64,000 bases of DNA from an uncultured Bacteroides sp. Lineage in GTDB: Bacteria; Bacteroidota; Bacteroidia; Bacteroidales; Bacteroidaceae. The translations under genes were made by a program, and so were the position numbers. Location: positions 1 through 64,000 of the forward strand of contig USQO01000001.1 of assembly GCA_900556845.1 (NCBI GenBank), written 5' to 3'. The notes under the pieces were generated by a model. The model was not told the DNA's origin, searched no databases, and worked only from the letters and a program-made list of their open reading frames with translations. This document shows, one piece after another, positions 37,516 through 51,192 of this stretch (the stretch's first letter is position 1; every line of letters starts with the position of its first letter).

Positions 37516-37546
37516 AACCTCCGGCCGCAAAACCGGAGGTTTTTTT
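37516..37546 (+). terminator. Terminator after gyrB
   Basis: CCTCCGG (37518-37524) pairs with CCGGAGG (37533-37539) across CCGCAAAA, followed by seven T. Confidence 0.93.
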
Positions 37547-37621
37547 ATAACCCGACCTATAATCTCACGACTCAAAGAGCTACTTTTTTGCCCAATCCAT
37601 CGATTTATTCCCCACTAACGG

Positions 37622-37684
37622 TTTATATTTTTATGGAAAACCTTCGTATGATGGTTACTCTGAAATATAAAATCATTACATTTG
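37622..37684 (+). promoter_or_regulatory. malQ promoter with a sus-type upstream motif
   Basis: The -7 box TACATTTG is at 37677-37684, 27 bases before the ATG. TTTATATTTT at 37622-37631 is identical to the motif upstream of susA and starts 55 bases before the -7 box. At susA and susB the distance is 44-45 bases, so it is one helical turn further away here. Confidence 0.5.
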
Positions 37685-37711
37685 AGAAAAATAATATAAA
37701 CCTTAAACGAC

Positions 37712-40381
37712 ATGAAACTTACATTCCGAATCCATTACCGCACAGTGTGGGGAGAAAGTCTGAAAGTAATCGTATGCGGTTACGAAGAATCCCCCATCAC
37801 ACTGCACACACACGACGGAGAGTTATGGCAAGGCGAAGGCAATCTTCCAGAGCTGACCGAAGGAACCCTCCTGAAATACCGCTACTGCGTATATAAAGAC
37901 GAACACCCCATTCGCACTGAATTTGGAAATCTGTCGCACATCTTTTATACAGGAAATGCCCAGCAGAGCCATTGCATTCTTGATGATTATTGGAGAGACC
38001 TGCCACAAGAAGCATGCTGGTACAGCTCAGCCTTCAATGCAGAGGCCACGCTATGTGCGCCAGTTGTCCTGCCAGACAGCATTGGTAAATGCATCACATT
38101 CCGAGCTATCTGTCCACGTCTCAAGGAACACGAATTGGCCATAGCCGGTTCAAGCGAAATTTTGGGAAAATGGAATCCTGGAAGAGCTCTGCGTCTGCAA
38201 CAAATTGCTCCCGATGTCTGGAGTACTACCATCAACGCAGAATTGCTCGACTCCCGTTGTGAATATAAATATGTATTGGTAAATAAAGAAAGCCATCAAA
38301 TCGAACAGTGGGAAGAGCGTCCTAACCGTATCCTCCAAATCCAGCCATTGCTACGAGGAGAAACATACATCACTGCCGAGGAAGAAATCTATTTTCCACA
38401 ATCCAACAGCAAAGTGGCCGGTACTGCCATCCCCGTGTTTGCTCTCCGCAGCGAAGGCAGTTTTGGTATAGGCGACTTCGGTGATTTGAAATTGCTGATT
38501 GACTGGGCAGCCCAGACACAGCAGAAAGCAATCCAGATTTTGCCGATAAACGATACTACAATGACCGGTACCTGGCAGGATTCCTATCCTTACAACAGCA
38601 TCTCCATCTATGCTTTTCATCCCATCTACATCGACTTGCGTCAGGCGGGTAACCTAAAAGACACTGAGCTCTCCGCACAGTTTGAAGCCGAACGGCTCGA
38701 ACTGAACGCACTGGCACAAATGGATTATGAACGTGTCAACAAGGCCAAGCACGCCTATCTGCATGCTTTATTTGAACAAGATGGAGCTGCCGTACAGGCT
38801 ACCCAAGACTATCAGAACTTCTTCAGACAAAATGCAGACTGGCTCCAGCCATATGCCGCATTCAGCTACTTGAGAGACTTATACGGAACACCCGACTTTC
38901 ATCAATGGCCCGCACACCAAGTTTTCCAGCAAGAAGAAATACAAAGCATGTGTGCCCCCGAAAGTACATCTTATCCTACTATAGCCTACTATTATTACCT
39001 GCAATACCTGCTCCACACCCAGCTGCTTCAGGCAGCCAACCATGCCCGCAGCAAAGGTATTATCCTGAAAGGTGACATACCTATCGGCATCAGCCGCACC
39101 AGTGTAGAAGCATGGGTAGAACCTTATTACTTTAATATGAACGGTCAGGCCGGTGCCCCACCCGATGCCTTCTCTACTAAAGGACAGAACTGGGGATTCC
39201 CGACATACAACTGGGATGTTATGGCAAAAGACAACTATCTGTGGTGGCGCAAGCGTTTCCACAAGATGGCTGAATATTTCACGGCTTACCGTATAGACCA
39301 TATTTTGGGATTTTTCAGAATCTGGGAAATACCGGACCACTCTGTTCACGGTCTGCTGGGACAGTTCGTTCCTTCACTGCCGATGACTGTAGACGAAATC
39401 CAGAGCTTTGGTCTGACATTCCAGAAGGATTTCATGACGAAACCTTTCATCAACGAACACTTGCTGCATCGGGTATTCGGTGAATATACCGCCAAAGTAA
39501 GAAAAGAATTTGTACAGCACGTACACCACGACATTTACGAAATGCGTCCGGAATTTGATACCCAGCGTAAGGTAGAAGCCTGGTTCAAAGGAAAGGACGA
39601 TTCTGGAAGCAATCTGCTGCGAGAAGGTCTTTACAGCCTGATCAGTAATGTATTGTTTGTGCCCGACCGCAATGATTCGGAAAAATATCATCCCAGAATA
39701 TGTGCACAGAATGATTATATCTATGAGGCACTCAGTCCGCACGAAAAGAATGCTTTCAACAACCTCTATAATCATTATTACTACCAGCGGCATAACGAAT
39801 TCTGGTATCACGAAGCCATGAAAAAGCTTCCTATCCTTACACAGTCTACCTCCATGCTGGTCTGTGGAGAAGACTTGGGAATGGTGCCCGACTGTGTTCC
39901 ATGGGTGATGAACCAGCTTCAGATTCTTTCGCTGGAAATCCAGCGGATGCCTAAAAATCCGGCAGATGAATTTGGTCCGGTTTCTCATTATCCGTTCCGG
40001 TCTGTTTGCACCATCGGTACGCACGACATGTCTACCTTGCGTGGCTGGTGGGAAGAAGACACAGAGCTAACTTCCAGATTCTATCATCAAGTCCTGGGAC
40101 ACTGGGGAGATCCCCCCGAAAAAGCACCAGGATGGATATGCGAAGAAGTTATCCGCCAGCATCTTGACTCTCCTTCTCTGTTGTGCATCCTTACATTCCA
40201 GGACTGGACTTCTATGGACGAAGAATTACGCAATCCGGACATTGAAGCAGAGAGAATCAATATTCCGGCCAATCCACGCCACTATTGGAGATGGCGCATG
40301 CATATCACCATCGAAGAGCTGATGAAACAAACAGCTTTCAACGAAAAAGTAACTCAGCTGATACAAGAAAGCGGAAGATAA
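37712..40381 (+). CDS. malQ: 4-alpha-glucanotransferase, DPE2-like (two CBM20 domains + GH77)
   Basis: An 889-residue cytoplasmic amylomaltase that moves glucans between maltodextrins and releases glucose. Two starch-binding CBM20-type modules cover about residues 1-110 and 125-235 (LAIAGSSEILGKWNPG is typical), followed by a GH77 barrel. Catalytic residues are nucleophile Asp529 in YRIDHILGFFRIWEIP, acid/base Glu720 in CGEDLGMVPD and Asp772 in IGTHDMSTLRGWWEED. This layout matches plant DPE2 and not the compact 500-residue E. coli-type MalQ. There is no signal peptide. It stands just before the sus genes and may share their regulator. It is followed by a long hairpin. Confidence 0.94.
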   Translation: MKLTFRIHYRTVWGESLKVIVCGYEESPITLHTHDGELWQGEGNLPELTEGTLLKYRYCVYKDEHPIRTEFGNLSHIFYTGNAQQSHCILDDYWRDLPQEACWYSSAFNAEATLCAPVVLPDSIGKCITFRAICPRLKEHELAIAGSSEILGKWNPGRALRLQQIAPDVWSTTINAELLDSRCEYKYVLVNKESHQIEQWEERPNRILQIQPLLRGETYITAEEEIYFPQSNSKVAGTAIPVFALRSEGSFGIGDFGDLKLLIDWAAQTQQKAIQILPINDTTMTGTWQDSYPYNSISIYAFHPIYIDLRQAGNLKDTELSAQFEAERLELNALAQMDYERVNKAKHAYLHALFEQDGAAVQATQDYQNFFRQNADWLQPYAAFSYLRDLYGTPDFHQWPAHQVFQQEEIQSMCAPESTSYPTIAYYYYLQYLLHTQLLQAANHARSKGIILKGDIPIGISRTSVEAWVEPYYFNMNGQAGAPPDAFSTKGQNWGFPTYNWDVMAKDNYLWWRKRFHKMAEYFTAYRIDHILGFFRIWEIPDHSVHGLLGQFVPSLPMTVDEIQSFGLTFQKDFMTKPFINEHLLHRVFGEYTAKVRKEFVQHVHHDIYEMRPEFDTQRKVEAWFKGKDDSGSNLLREGLYSLISNVLFVPDRNDSEKYHPRICAQNDYIYEALSPHEKNAFNNLYNHYYYQRHNEFWYHEAMKKLPILTQSTSMLVCGEDLGMVPDCVPWVMNQLQILSLEIQRMPKNPADEFGPVSHYPFRSVCTIGTHDMSTLRGWWEEDTELTSRFYHQVLGHWGDPPEKAPGWICEEVIRQHLDSPSLLCILTFQDWTSMDEELRNPDIEAERINIPANPRHYWRWRMHITIEELMKQTAFNEKVTQLIQESGR

Positions 40382-40405
40382 CCAACAACAGTATCTGCTT
40401 ATCGC

Positions 40406-40463
40406 ATCACAGCCGTGACAAACGCTCGTCTTTTTAGACATGAGTGTTTGTCGCGGCTGTGAT
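40406..40463 (+). terminator. Long 22-base-pair hairpin between malQ and the MFS gene
   Basis: Bases 40406-40427 pair with 40442-40463 over 22 positions with only two G-U pairs. The 14-base loop contains GTCT/AGAC. An A/T-rich tail (TATTTATTTTTC) follows on the plus strand. It probably terminates malQ and could act on both convergent transcripts. Confidence 0.8.
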
Positions 40464-40515
40464 ATTTATTTTTCTCTGCTATGCAAATTTGAAACGACAC
40501 GCTTCGATGGCGAAG

Positions 40516-41874
40516 TTATTTTCCTTCCTTGATAATCGTAATACACAAAGCACCTACCCAAAGAAATATTCCGGCTAAAACCAACATATTCACTTCAGGA
40601 GCAACAGCTCCTTCTACCGTAAAGGATTTCAAGATCAATCCGCCAAGCATAGCCGCTACAATCTGCGGAATACAAATAGTTCCGTTAAACAAGCCCAGAT
40701 ACATACCCATGTGACCACCCGACAATGAATTGGTCAGAATAGTGAAAGGCAAAGCCAACATTGCAGCCCACGCACAACCAATCAGCAAAAACGAAATAAA
40801 CAATAAATAGGGGCTATGAAAGAAATATACAGAAACAAAGCCGATGCCTCCCAAAACCAGGCTTAAAGCATAAACAAACTTTCTATTCTTAAACATCGGT
40901 ATCAGGGTAGCCCAGATTACAGAACCTACTGCCTGTACCGCAAAAAGAATACCTACCCAGTCGCCCGCATTCTGATACTGTACGGACTGTGTATCAAGTA
41001 CGCAGTGCACCACACCGTCTTTCACCACTTCAAGCATAGGCGTACCAAAAACATTGGCAGCAACAGTACCATTCGTATAAGTCCACATAAACATGAAGGC
41101 TGCCCAGCAAAAGAATTGTACCAATCCTACCGTCCAGAACGACTTAGGAGCTTTCAGCAACAATTGCCATACATTTTCTTTCTGCTCTTGCGAAGCCTGC
41201 GTTATGCCGTGATACTCGGCATATTCCTTAGGTGGAATCTCCTTTACCTTTATTGTTGTATAAATCACACACAAAATCAGAATAATTGCTCCGATATAAA
41301 AAGAATAGATTACTGAATCTGGGACAACTCCTTTAGGGGCTACATTACTTATCCCCAACATCGCAAACAAGAACGGGAAAAGATAACCGGCCAGGCTACC
41401 GGCATTGCAGAGAAAACTCTGGATAGAATAAGCCAACCCCTTCTGTTTCTCATTAACCATATCCCCCACCATCATCTTGAACGGCTGCATAGCTATGTTA
41501 ATCGAAGTATCCAGAAACATCAATGAGAAAAGACCGAAAATCATGGCCGCACCAACCGACATTCCAAAACTGCCGGCATTAGGAAGTAAGGCCATAACCA
41601 GTACTGCAATCACAGCTCCTACAAATAAATAAGGTATACGTCTTCCAAACCGGCACCAAGTCCGGTCACTCAATGCACCGATAATCGGCTGAACGATAAT
41701 ACCCGCCAAAGGAGGTAAAATCCAAAAATAACTCAAGCTGTGTGGATCGGCACCTAAAGTCGAAAAAATACGACTGATATTAGCACTCTGTAAAGCATAG
41801 GCAATCTGCACACCAAAAAATCCGAAACTGATGTTCCACAGTTTCCAGAAACTTAAATCGGGTAATTTTTTCAT
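40516..41874 (-). CDS. MFS sugar transporter, SLC45-like (putative maltose/maltodextrin)
   Basis: A 452-residue inner-membrane carrier with about 12 helices. Between helices 2 and 3 it has the major-facilitator motif GALSDRTWCRFGRRIPY. The N-terminus LSFWKLWNISFGFFGVQIAYALQSANISRIF is characteristic of the SLC45/sugar-cation symporter group. Its place beside susR and malQ suggests import of maltose or short maltodextrins from the periplasm to MalQ, since no ABC maltose importer is seen; the substrate is inferred. The ATG at 41874 is chosen over a GTG at 41916 because the extension has no family similarity. It lies 57 bases downstream of susR on the same strand and is probably co-transcribed. 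Confidence 0.86.
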   Translation of the reverse strand: MKKLPDLSFWKLWNISFGFFGVQIAYALQSANISRIFSTLGADPHSLSYFWILPPLAGIIVQPIIGALSDRTWCRFGRRIPYLFVGAVIAVLVMALLPNAGSFGMSVGAAMIFGLFSLMFLDTSINIAMQPFKMMVGDMVNEKQKGLAYSIQSFLCNAGSLAGYLFPFLFAMLGISNVAPKGVVPDSVIYSFYIGAIILILCVIYTTIKVKEIPPKEYAEYHGITQASQEQKENVWQLLLKAPKSFWTVGLVQFFCWAAFMFMWTYTNGTVAANVFGTPMLEVVKDGVVHCVLDTQSVQYQNAGDWVGILFAVQAVGSVIWATLIPMFKNRKFVYALSLVLGGIGFVSVYFFHSPYLLFISFLLIGCAWAAMLALPFTILTNSLSGGHMGMYLGLFNGTICIPQIVAAMLGGLILKSFTVEGAVAPEVNMLVLAGIFLWVGALCITIIKEGK

Positions 41875-41931
41875 GGTATTATATAAAAATTGATTTGCCT
41901 GATGCGGGAAAAGCACGTAAGAAAAAATATC

Positions 41932-43530
41932 CTAAAGACTCATTACTTTTTGTTCAAAGAGGTCTTTATCACCCAGTGCCTTATTGCGAATTTTGCTACG
42001 ATAGTTGTATACGGTAGCCAGTGAATAGCCCAAGAAATGGGCAATACGCGAAGAGTCTGTAACTCCTAAACGAATCAGTGCAAATATACGAAGTTCTGTA
42101 TTAAGTAGTTCACCCGATTTGGGATAAAATTTAGCTTCGTCGACCAATAAAGCATTAAATTTTTCAATAAAGTGAGGGAATAGCTCCAAAAAGGACTTAT
42201 CGAACTCCTGATAGAAGCTTTTCCGCTCTTCCCGGAGAAATTGATCCGATTTTATTGTACGATATAATTCCTCTATTTTAGAAGCCATTGCAAGCTTCTC
42301 TAAGGAGCGTCTGTATTGCTCCAGCTTGTCAAGATAAATTACACATCTATCCAAATATCTGGCTATATATACTTCTTTTATCTTTCCTGTTTCCTCCAAT
42401 TCCTGATTGACATGCAACAGACTGTCATTAGCTTTCTTCAGCTCCGAACGCATAGCAGCAAGTTTCCGCATCCAGTGATACAGATAAAAAACGGCAGCTA
42501 CCAGTAACAATGCCAGGATACTGATACCAACCAGCAGACTACGGACAACCCTACGCTCCTGCGCCTCTTTTGTCCGATAGGCTTTATCGATAATAGGATA
42601 GAATTCAGTCACTTCCAGAAAACGTAAACGGGCATTACACGCCACGGCATCCTCCATCGAACAATTCAAATAGCGATAGGCTCTGTCCAAGTTTCCACAT
42701 TCATACATCAACCGGGCCAACTTCTGCAAAGAGGCATACTCACGTACAGCCATTTTGAGGTCAACCAAAGCCGTTTTTGCCAAAAAATAAATTTCACTAT
42801 CCATATCTCCTTTTTCTTTATAAGCTTCAGATAGGGTATAGAAATAGTATGCCTGCTGTTGTGAAGAAAGCGTTTCCACATCAAAATGATGTAAGATACG
42901 TATTGCTTCATCCGGACGTTTATATAGAATCAGCTTCTCGGCATAAGTAATTTCCCGGTCTAACGAAGGAGGCGAAATCAGCAAAATAGAATCTCTGTAC
43001 AGTTGAGTTGCTCGCAAATATTTCTGTTTTTCTTCTAAGTTAGATGTATAATCAGCAATCCAGCCATAATGTGCTCTCCGAGTCCGATAATAATATCCCA
43101 GCAAATCCTTATTCAGCTCAGCCGGATGAATTTTTTCCAGTTCAGTATAAGCCTCATTATACATACCCATTACCCCCATCACTTCTGCCCGATTAATAAT
43201 AATCTCATTACGTAGTTGCGGATTTTCCATATAAGGCAGATACTGCCAGCGGGCATTGACATAATAAAGAGAGGAATCGGCCTGATAGTGCAGGTATTCA
43301 TAAAACAACCCACCGCATAAATCGTATTTTTCCTTATTGTCTTTACTTGCAGCAAAACGTTCTTTCAAAGCACGAATACGCTCCTCACGCTGTTCCTGAT
43401 ATTGCGTTTTATTCGATATGACATTATCCAGCTGTGTTAATACAAACTCTATGTCTGGAGACGTTGCACTTACTGTAAAAACAGGGATTTGTAGGAGTAA
43501 ACATAATAATACAAACGAAAGATATTTCAT
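41932..43530 (-). CDS. susR: Membrane-spanning starch regulator, SusR type
   Basis: A 532-residue regulator with the architecture of SusR. A signal sequence is at residues 1-23, and a periplasmic helical repeat region (TPR-like) at about 25-325. One membrane helix lies at about 331-353 ([22 protein letters not shown]), followed by a coiled coil and a C-terminal helix-turn-helix at about 490-523 ([21 protein letters not shown]). In B. theta SusR senses maltose or larger glucans in the periplasm and activates sus genes. Here it is divergent from susA with 270 bases between, containing repeated AT-rich motifs. The ATG at 43530 is chosen because the signal sequence begins there; the frame runs on to 43590. 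Confidence 0.88.
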   Translation of the reverse strand: MKYLSFVLLCLLLQIPVFTVSATSPDIEFVLTQLDNVISNKTQYQEQREERIRALKERFAASKDNKEKYDLCGGLFYEYLHYQADSSLYYVNARWQYLPYMENPQLRNEIIINRAEVMGVMGMYNEAYTELEKIHPAELNKDLLGYYYRTRRAHYGWIADYTSNLEEKQKYLRATQLYRDSILLISPPSLDREITYAEKLILYKRPDEAIRILHHFDVETLSSQQQAYYFYTLSEAYKEKGDMDSEIYFLAKTALVDLKMAVREYASLQKLARLMYECGNLDRAYRYLNCSMEDAVACNARLRFLEVTEFYPIIDKAYRTKEAQERRVVRSLLVGISILALLLVAAVFYLYHWMRKLAAMRSELKKANDSLLHVNQELEETGKIKEVYIARYLDRCVIYLDKLEQYRRSLEKLAMASKIEELYRTIKSDQFLREERKSFYQEFDKSFLELFPHFIEKFNALLVDEAKFYPKSGELLNTELRIFALIRLGVTDSSRIAHFLGYSLATVYNYRSKIRNKALGDKDLFEQKVMSL

Positions 43531-43553
43531 ATTTTTGATATTTAAGGTCAACA

Positions 43554-43561
43554 CAAAAATA
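43554..43561 (-). promoter_or_regulatory. -7 box of susR
   Basis: On the minus strand TATTTTTG fits TAnnTTTG, 23 bases before the susR ATG. Two copies of the candidate operator lie directly upstream of it. Confidence 0.55.
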
Positions 43562-43585
43562 TATAAAAAACAAAAACAAGAAATA

Positions 43586-43730
43586 TTCAATTTATATTTT
43601 CCTCATTTCAATTTATATTTTATTGTTTACATAAAAACATATCATGTTGATTTACAATATATTACACATAAAACACATTTATATTTTCATTCAAGAAAAA
43701 AATAACTTGTTCCGCACAAGTCTAATTTTG
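43586..43730 (+). promoter_or_regulatory. susA control region: repeated motif and -7 box
   Basis: TTCAATTTATATTTT occurs as a perfect 15-base direct repeat at 43586-43600 and 43607-43621, 21 bases apart (two helical turns). The core TTTATATTTT recurs at 43678-43687, 45 bases before the -7 box TAATTTTG (43723-43730). ACAATATATTACA at 43654-43666 is shared exactly with the susB leader. No -33 TTTG is present, which fits an activator-dependent promoter. The region is a candidate SusR binding region. Confidence 0.6.
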
Positions 43731-43791
43731 CAGTCAAAGAAATGCGGGAAGCAATTCCACTGCAAAAAAAGATTTTATACTTTAAATCTAA

Positions 43792-45654
<1,863 letters not shown>

Positions 45655-45656
45655 TT

Positions 45657-45787
45657 CATTTCTATTTTTACGGCTTGTCAAAGCACATAAATTATTAATA
45701 AACAATATATTACAATTATAAATCCCCTAAAAACATTTCTATTTTTATTCATATAGAAATAAAGAGAATAGCAATAACATACATTTG
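45657..45787 (+). promoter_or_regulatory. susB control region: repeated motif and -7 box
   Basis: CATTTCTATTTTTA occurs as a perfect 14-base direct repeat at 45657-45670 and 45734-45747. The second copy's core starts 44 bases before the -7 box TACATTTG (45780-45787), almost the same distance as at susA. ACAATATATTACA at 45702-45714 repeats the susA-leader element. susB and the downstream genes therefore have their own promoter, as in B. theta. Confidence 0.6.
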
Positions 45788-45823
45788 CAACAGACAACGA
45801 AAAGCACTTTCAATAACCTATAA

Positions 45824-48019
<2,196 letters not shown>

Positions 48020-48113
48020 GTAGTTTTATATTAAGGTTGAAAAATCGGCATGACTTGTTTATCGGATAAAGAAACAAGCACCGTTTTAGCTTCAATAGGT
48101 ATTTTTCATATTT

Positions 48114-48135
48114 GCATGCCGCTCCGGCGGCATGC
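48114..48135 (+). promoter_or_regulatory. UCCG-tetraloop hairpin in the susB-susC gap
   Basis: GCATGCCGC (48114-48122), loop TCCG, GCGGCATGC (48127-48135). The C(UCCG)G loop belongs to the very stable UNCG class. No T-run follows, so it looks more like an mRNA processing or stability element than a terminator. A weak -7-like CATATTTG at 48107-48114 abuts it. Confidence 0.65.
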
Positions 48136-48174
48136 TTTACACAGAATTTTATTGATACACTTAAATTTATATTT

Positions 48175-51171
48175 ATGAAAAAGAACGCATTTATCAGAAA
48201 ATCAGGTAGGGCACTGCTACTTTGTGCAGCAGGCATGCTCATCTCTGCCCAGGCCTACGGTCAAGCGCTCACCATCAAAGGTGTAGTTAAAGACAAGGCC
48301 GGCGAGCCTGTTATCGGTGCCAACGTACTGGTAAAAGGTACTACCAACGGCACAATTACTGACTTCGACGGAAACTTTGTACTTAACGCCGACAAAAATG
48401 ATATTATCGCCATTTCCTTCATCGGTTACCAGACTCAAGAGTTGCCTGCTTCAGCACTTATGAATGTAGTCCTGAGTGATGACAGCCAGTTGCTGCAAGA
48501 CGTAGTCATCATCGGTTACGGTACTGTAAAGAAAGACGACCTGACCGGCTCCGTAGCTACCGTAAAAGCCGACCAGATAAACAGGGGAGTTGCTACCTCC
48601 CCATCCGATTTGCTGCGCGGCAAGTCAGCCGGTGTGGTCATCACCCAAGGCAGCGGTCAGCCGGGGGCAGCTTCCACCATCCGCATCCGCGGGGGTTCGT
48701 CGCTCTCTGCCACCAACGATCCGCTCATCGTGATAGACGGGCTGCCTGTGAGTAACGAGGGCATCAGCGGCATGGGCGACCCGCTGGCCAGCATCAACCC
48801 GGGCGATATAGAGAGTTTCACCGTGCTGAAGGATGCTTCGGCTACGGCCATCTACGGTTCGCGTGCGTCGAACGGCGTCATTGTCATCACTACCAAGAAG
48901 GGTAGCAAGGGCGGCAGCCTGCTGCCGAAGGTCAGTGTGGACTTTGCAGCTTCGCTCAGCCGGGTGAGCCGCTATGTGGATGTAATGGATGCCGCCACGC
49001 TGCGCCGGGCAGTGGCCGATTATGCGGGAAGTGACTCGGATGCATACCGCGCATTGGGTGATGCCGATACCGACTGGCAGAAAGAGATTTACCGGCTGGC
49101 TCCTACCTATGAGGGCAACATCAGCCTGAACGGCCAGCTCCCGCTGGGCAAGGCAGGCAGCATGCCTTACCGTGTATCAGGCGGTTACCTCAGCCAGAAG
49201 GGAGTGCTGCGCACGTCGCAGATGGACCGCGGTACGCTGTCGGTAAATCTCTCGCCGCAGTTGCTCGACGGGCACCTCACCGTGGGGCTCAATGCCAAGG
49301 GGGTGGTGACGGACAACCGTTTCGCCAATCAGGAGGCTATAGGAGAAGCCATCCACATGGATCCCACGCAGCCGGTGTATGATGACTCGGAGCGGGGCAA
49401 CCACAGCTACTACATGTGGCGCGACCTGAACGGGAACTGCAACACCATGGCTACATCGAACCCCGTAGCACTGCTCTTCGAGAAGGATGACCGTGCTACA
49501 GCCAAACGCTTCATCGGTAACGCACAGCTGGACTATAAGGTGCATGGCGTAGAGGGGTTGCGCTTCAACGTAAACGCGGGTCTGGACTTCTCTACCAGCA
49601 GCGGCACAGTGGATGTGGCGCAGGGCTCGGAGCAGTCGCTGCACAACACGGCAGAATCGGGCTCGGGCTCGCACAAGGATTACTCGTACCTGCGCCGCGA
49701 CCAGACGCTGGAGAGTTATCTGGACTACAGCCGCACGCTGGGCAGCCATTTCTTCGACGTGATGGCGGGTTACTCGTGGCAGCATTTCTACACGGCTTCG
49801 TCCAGCTACTCGGTGAAGAAGTCGGATGCCACGCAGGTGCTTGAGGACAAGCTCAGCCGCAGCGAGTATTTCCTGGTATCGTTCTTCGGCCGTGCCAACT
49901 ATACGCTGGCCGATAAGTATATGTTTACGTTCACCCTGCGCCGCGACGGTACTTCGCGCTTCCAGAACAACAAGTGGGGTACGTTCCCGTCCGTGGCGCT
50001 GGGATGGAACATCGCCAAGGAGCATTTCCTGGCCGACAGCAGCGTGCTCTCGGCCCTGAAGCTGCGCCTTAGCTGGGGTCAGACGGGTCAGCAGGACCTC
50101 AATGCGGGCAATTATCCTACGCTGGCTACCTACTATACCAATCAGCTGGGCAGTTATTATTACTTTGGCGACCGTCTGATGGTGCCGGTCACTGCACTGG
50201 GCTATAATGCGGACCTGAAGTGGGAAACGACGACGACGTGGAATGCGGGTATCGACTATGGTTTCCTGAATGGCCGTATCACGGGTGGTATTGACGTGTA
50301 CTACCGCCAGACGAAGGACCTGATCAACTATATCCCGGTGTCGGCGCTGTCGAACCTGAAGAATTACCTCACCACGAACATCGGTAACCTGGAGAATACG
50401 GGTGTGGAATTCGAAATCAACACCATCCCCGTGGAGACGCGCGACTGGAACTGGCGCCTGGGTGCGAACGTGGCATGGAACAAGAACAAGATTACGAAGC
50501 TGACGGCGGTGGAGAGCGACAAATCGGGCGTGGAGACCGGCGGCATCAGCGGGGGTGTGGGTAACAACGTGCAGATGCATCAGGTGGGTTATCCTACGTC
50601 GTCGTTCTACCTGTACGAGCAGGTGTATGATGCCGACGGACGACCCATCGAGGGAGCGTATGTGGACCGCAACGGCGACGGGGCGGTGAACGGCGACGAC
50701 CGCTATCTGTGTCACAAGCCGGCACCGGACGTGACCATCGGCGTGAACACTACGCTGACGTGGAAGAACTGGACGCTGGCGGTTTCGGCGCACGGAAACA
50801 TCGGCAACTGGGTGTACGACAACGTGTCGTCGGGCAACGAGATGAAGGCGGACTTCTGGACGAACAACTTCGTGTCGAACCGTATGAACAGTGCCCTCAC
50901 CACGAACTTCGAGCAGGCGCAGTATCTGTCGGACTATTATCTGCACAATGCGTCGTTCTTCAAGATTGACAATGTGACGCTGAGCTACAACTTTGCCGAC
51001 CTCGTCAAGGCGAAGGACCGCTCGCTGGGCATGAACGTGTATTTCACCGTGCAGAACGTGTGCACGTTTACGGGTTACGACGGTCTGGACCCCGAAATCT
51101 ACAACGGTATCGACAATAACCTTTATCCGCGTCCACGTACGTATGTACTGGGTGTGAAACTGAATTTCTAA
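48175..51171 (+). CDS. susC: SusC-type TonB-dependent outer-membrane starch transporter
   Basis: A 998-residue outer-membrane receptor. The signal peptide ends at about residue 28 (SAQAYG-QA). A carboxypeptidase-like regulatory domain (KGVVKDKAGEPVIGANVLVKG) covers about 30-105 and a plug domain about 115-235 (SRASNGVIVITTKKG at its end). A large beta-barrel ends in an aromatic residue (KLNF). It imports malto-oligosaccharides with TonB energy under the SusD lid. The ATG at 48175 is chosen; the frame is open to 48112, but that part covers the hairpin and lacks a signal sequence. Composition changes inside the gene: the first 120 codons are about 40-53 % GC and the rest about 57-68 %. Confidence 0.95.
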   Translation: MKKNAFIRKSGRALLLCAAGMLISAQAYGQALTIKGVVKDKAGEPVIGANVLVKGTTNGTITDFDGNFVLNADKNDIIAISFIGYQTQELPASALMNVVLSDDSQLLQDVVIIGYGTVKKDDLTGSVATVKADQINRGVATSPSDLLRGKSAGVVITQGSGQPGAASTIRIRGGSSLSATNDPLIVIDGLPVSNEGISGMGDPLASINPGDIESFTVLKDASATAIYGSRASNGVIVITTKKGSKGGSLLPKVSVDFAASLSRVSRYVDVMDAATLRRAVADYAGSDSDAYRALGDADTDWQKEIYRLAPTYEGNISLNGQLPLGKAGSMPYRVSGGYLSQKGVLRTSQMDRGTLSVNLSPQLLDGHLTVGLNAKGVVTDNRFANQEAIGEAIHMDPTQPVYDDSERGNHSYYMWRDLNGNCNTMATSNPVALLFEKDDRATAKRFIGNAQLDYKVHGVEGLRFNVNAGLDFSTSSGTVDVAQGSEQSLHNTAESGSGSHKDYSYLRRDQTLESYLDYSRTLGSHFFDVMAGYSWQHFYTASSSYSVKKSDATQVLEDKLSRSEYFLVSFFGRANYTLADKYMFTFTLRRDGTSRFQNNKWGTFPSVALGWNIAKEHFLADSSVLSALKLRLSWGQTGQQDLNAGNYPTLATYYTNQLGSYYYFGDRLMVPVTALGYNADLKWETTTTWNAGIDYGFLNGRITGGIDVYYRQTKDLINYIPVSALSNLKNYLTTNIGNLENTGVEFEINTIPVETRDWNWRLGANVAWNKNKITKLTAVESDKSGVETGGISGGVGNNVQMHQVGYPTSSFYLYEQVYDADGRPIEGAYVDRNGDGAVNGDDRYLCHKPAPDVTIGVNTTLTWKNWTLAVSAHGNIGNWVYDNVSSGNEMKADFWTNNFVSNRMNSALTTNFEQAQYLSDYYLHNASFFKIDNVTLSYNFADLVKAKDRSLGMNVYFTVQNVCTFTGYDGLDPEIYNGIDNNLYPRPRTYVLGVKLNF

Positions 51172-51192
51172 CCTTACTTAAATGCTTTTATC

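Noticed and set aside
48112..48174. Upstream extension of susC from the ATG at 48112
   Set aside because: It would place the UCCG hairpin in coding sequence and bury the clear signal peptide that starts at 48175.
49177..50946. 589-codon minus-strand frame inside susC
   Set aside because: Shadow frame caused by the GC-rich codon use, which removes stop codons. Composition is R/V/H-rich with no domain, and susC itself is certain.
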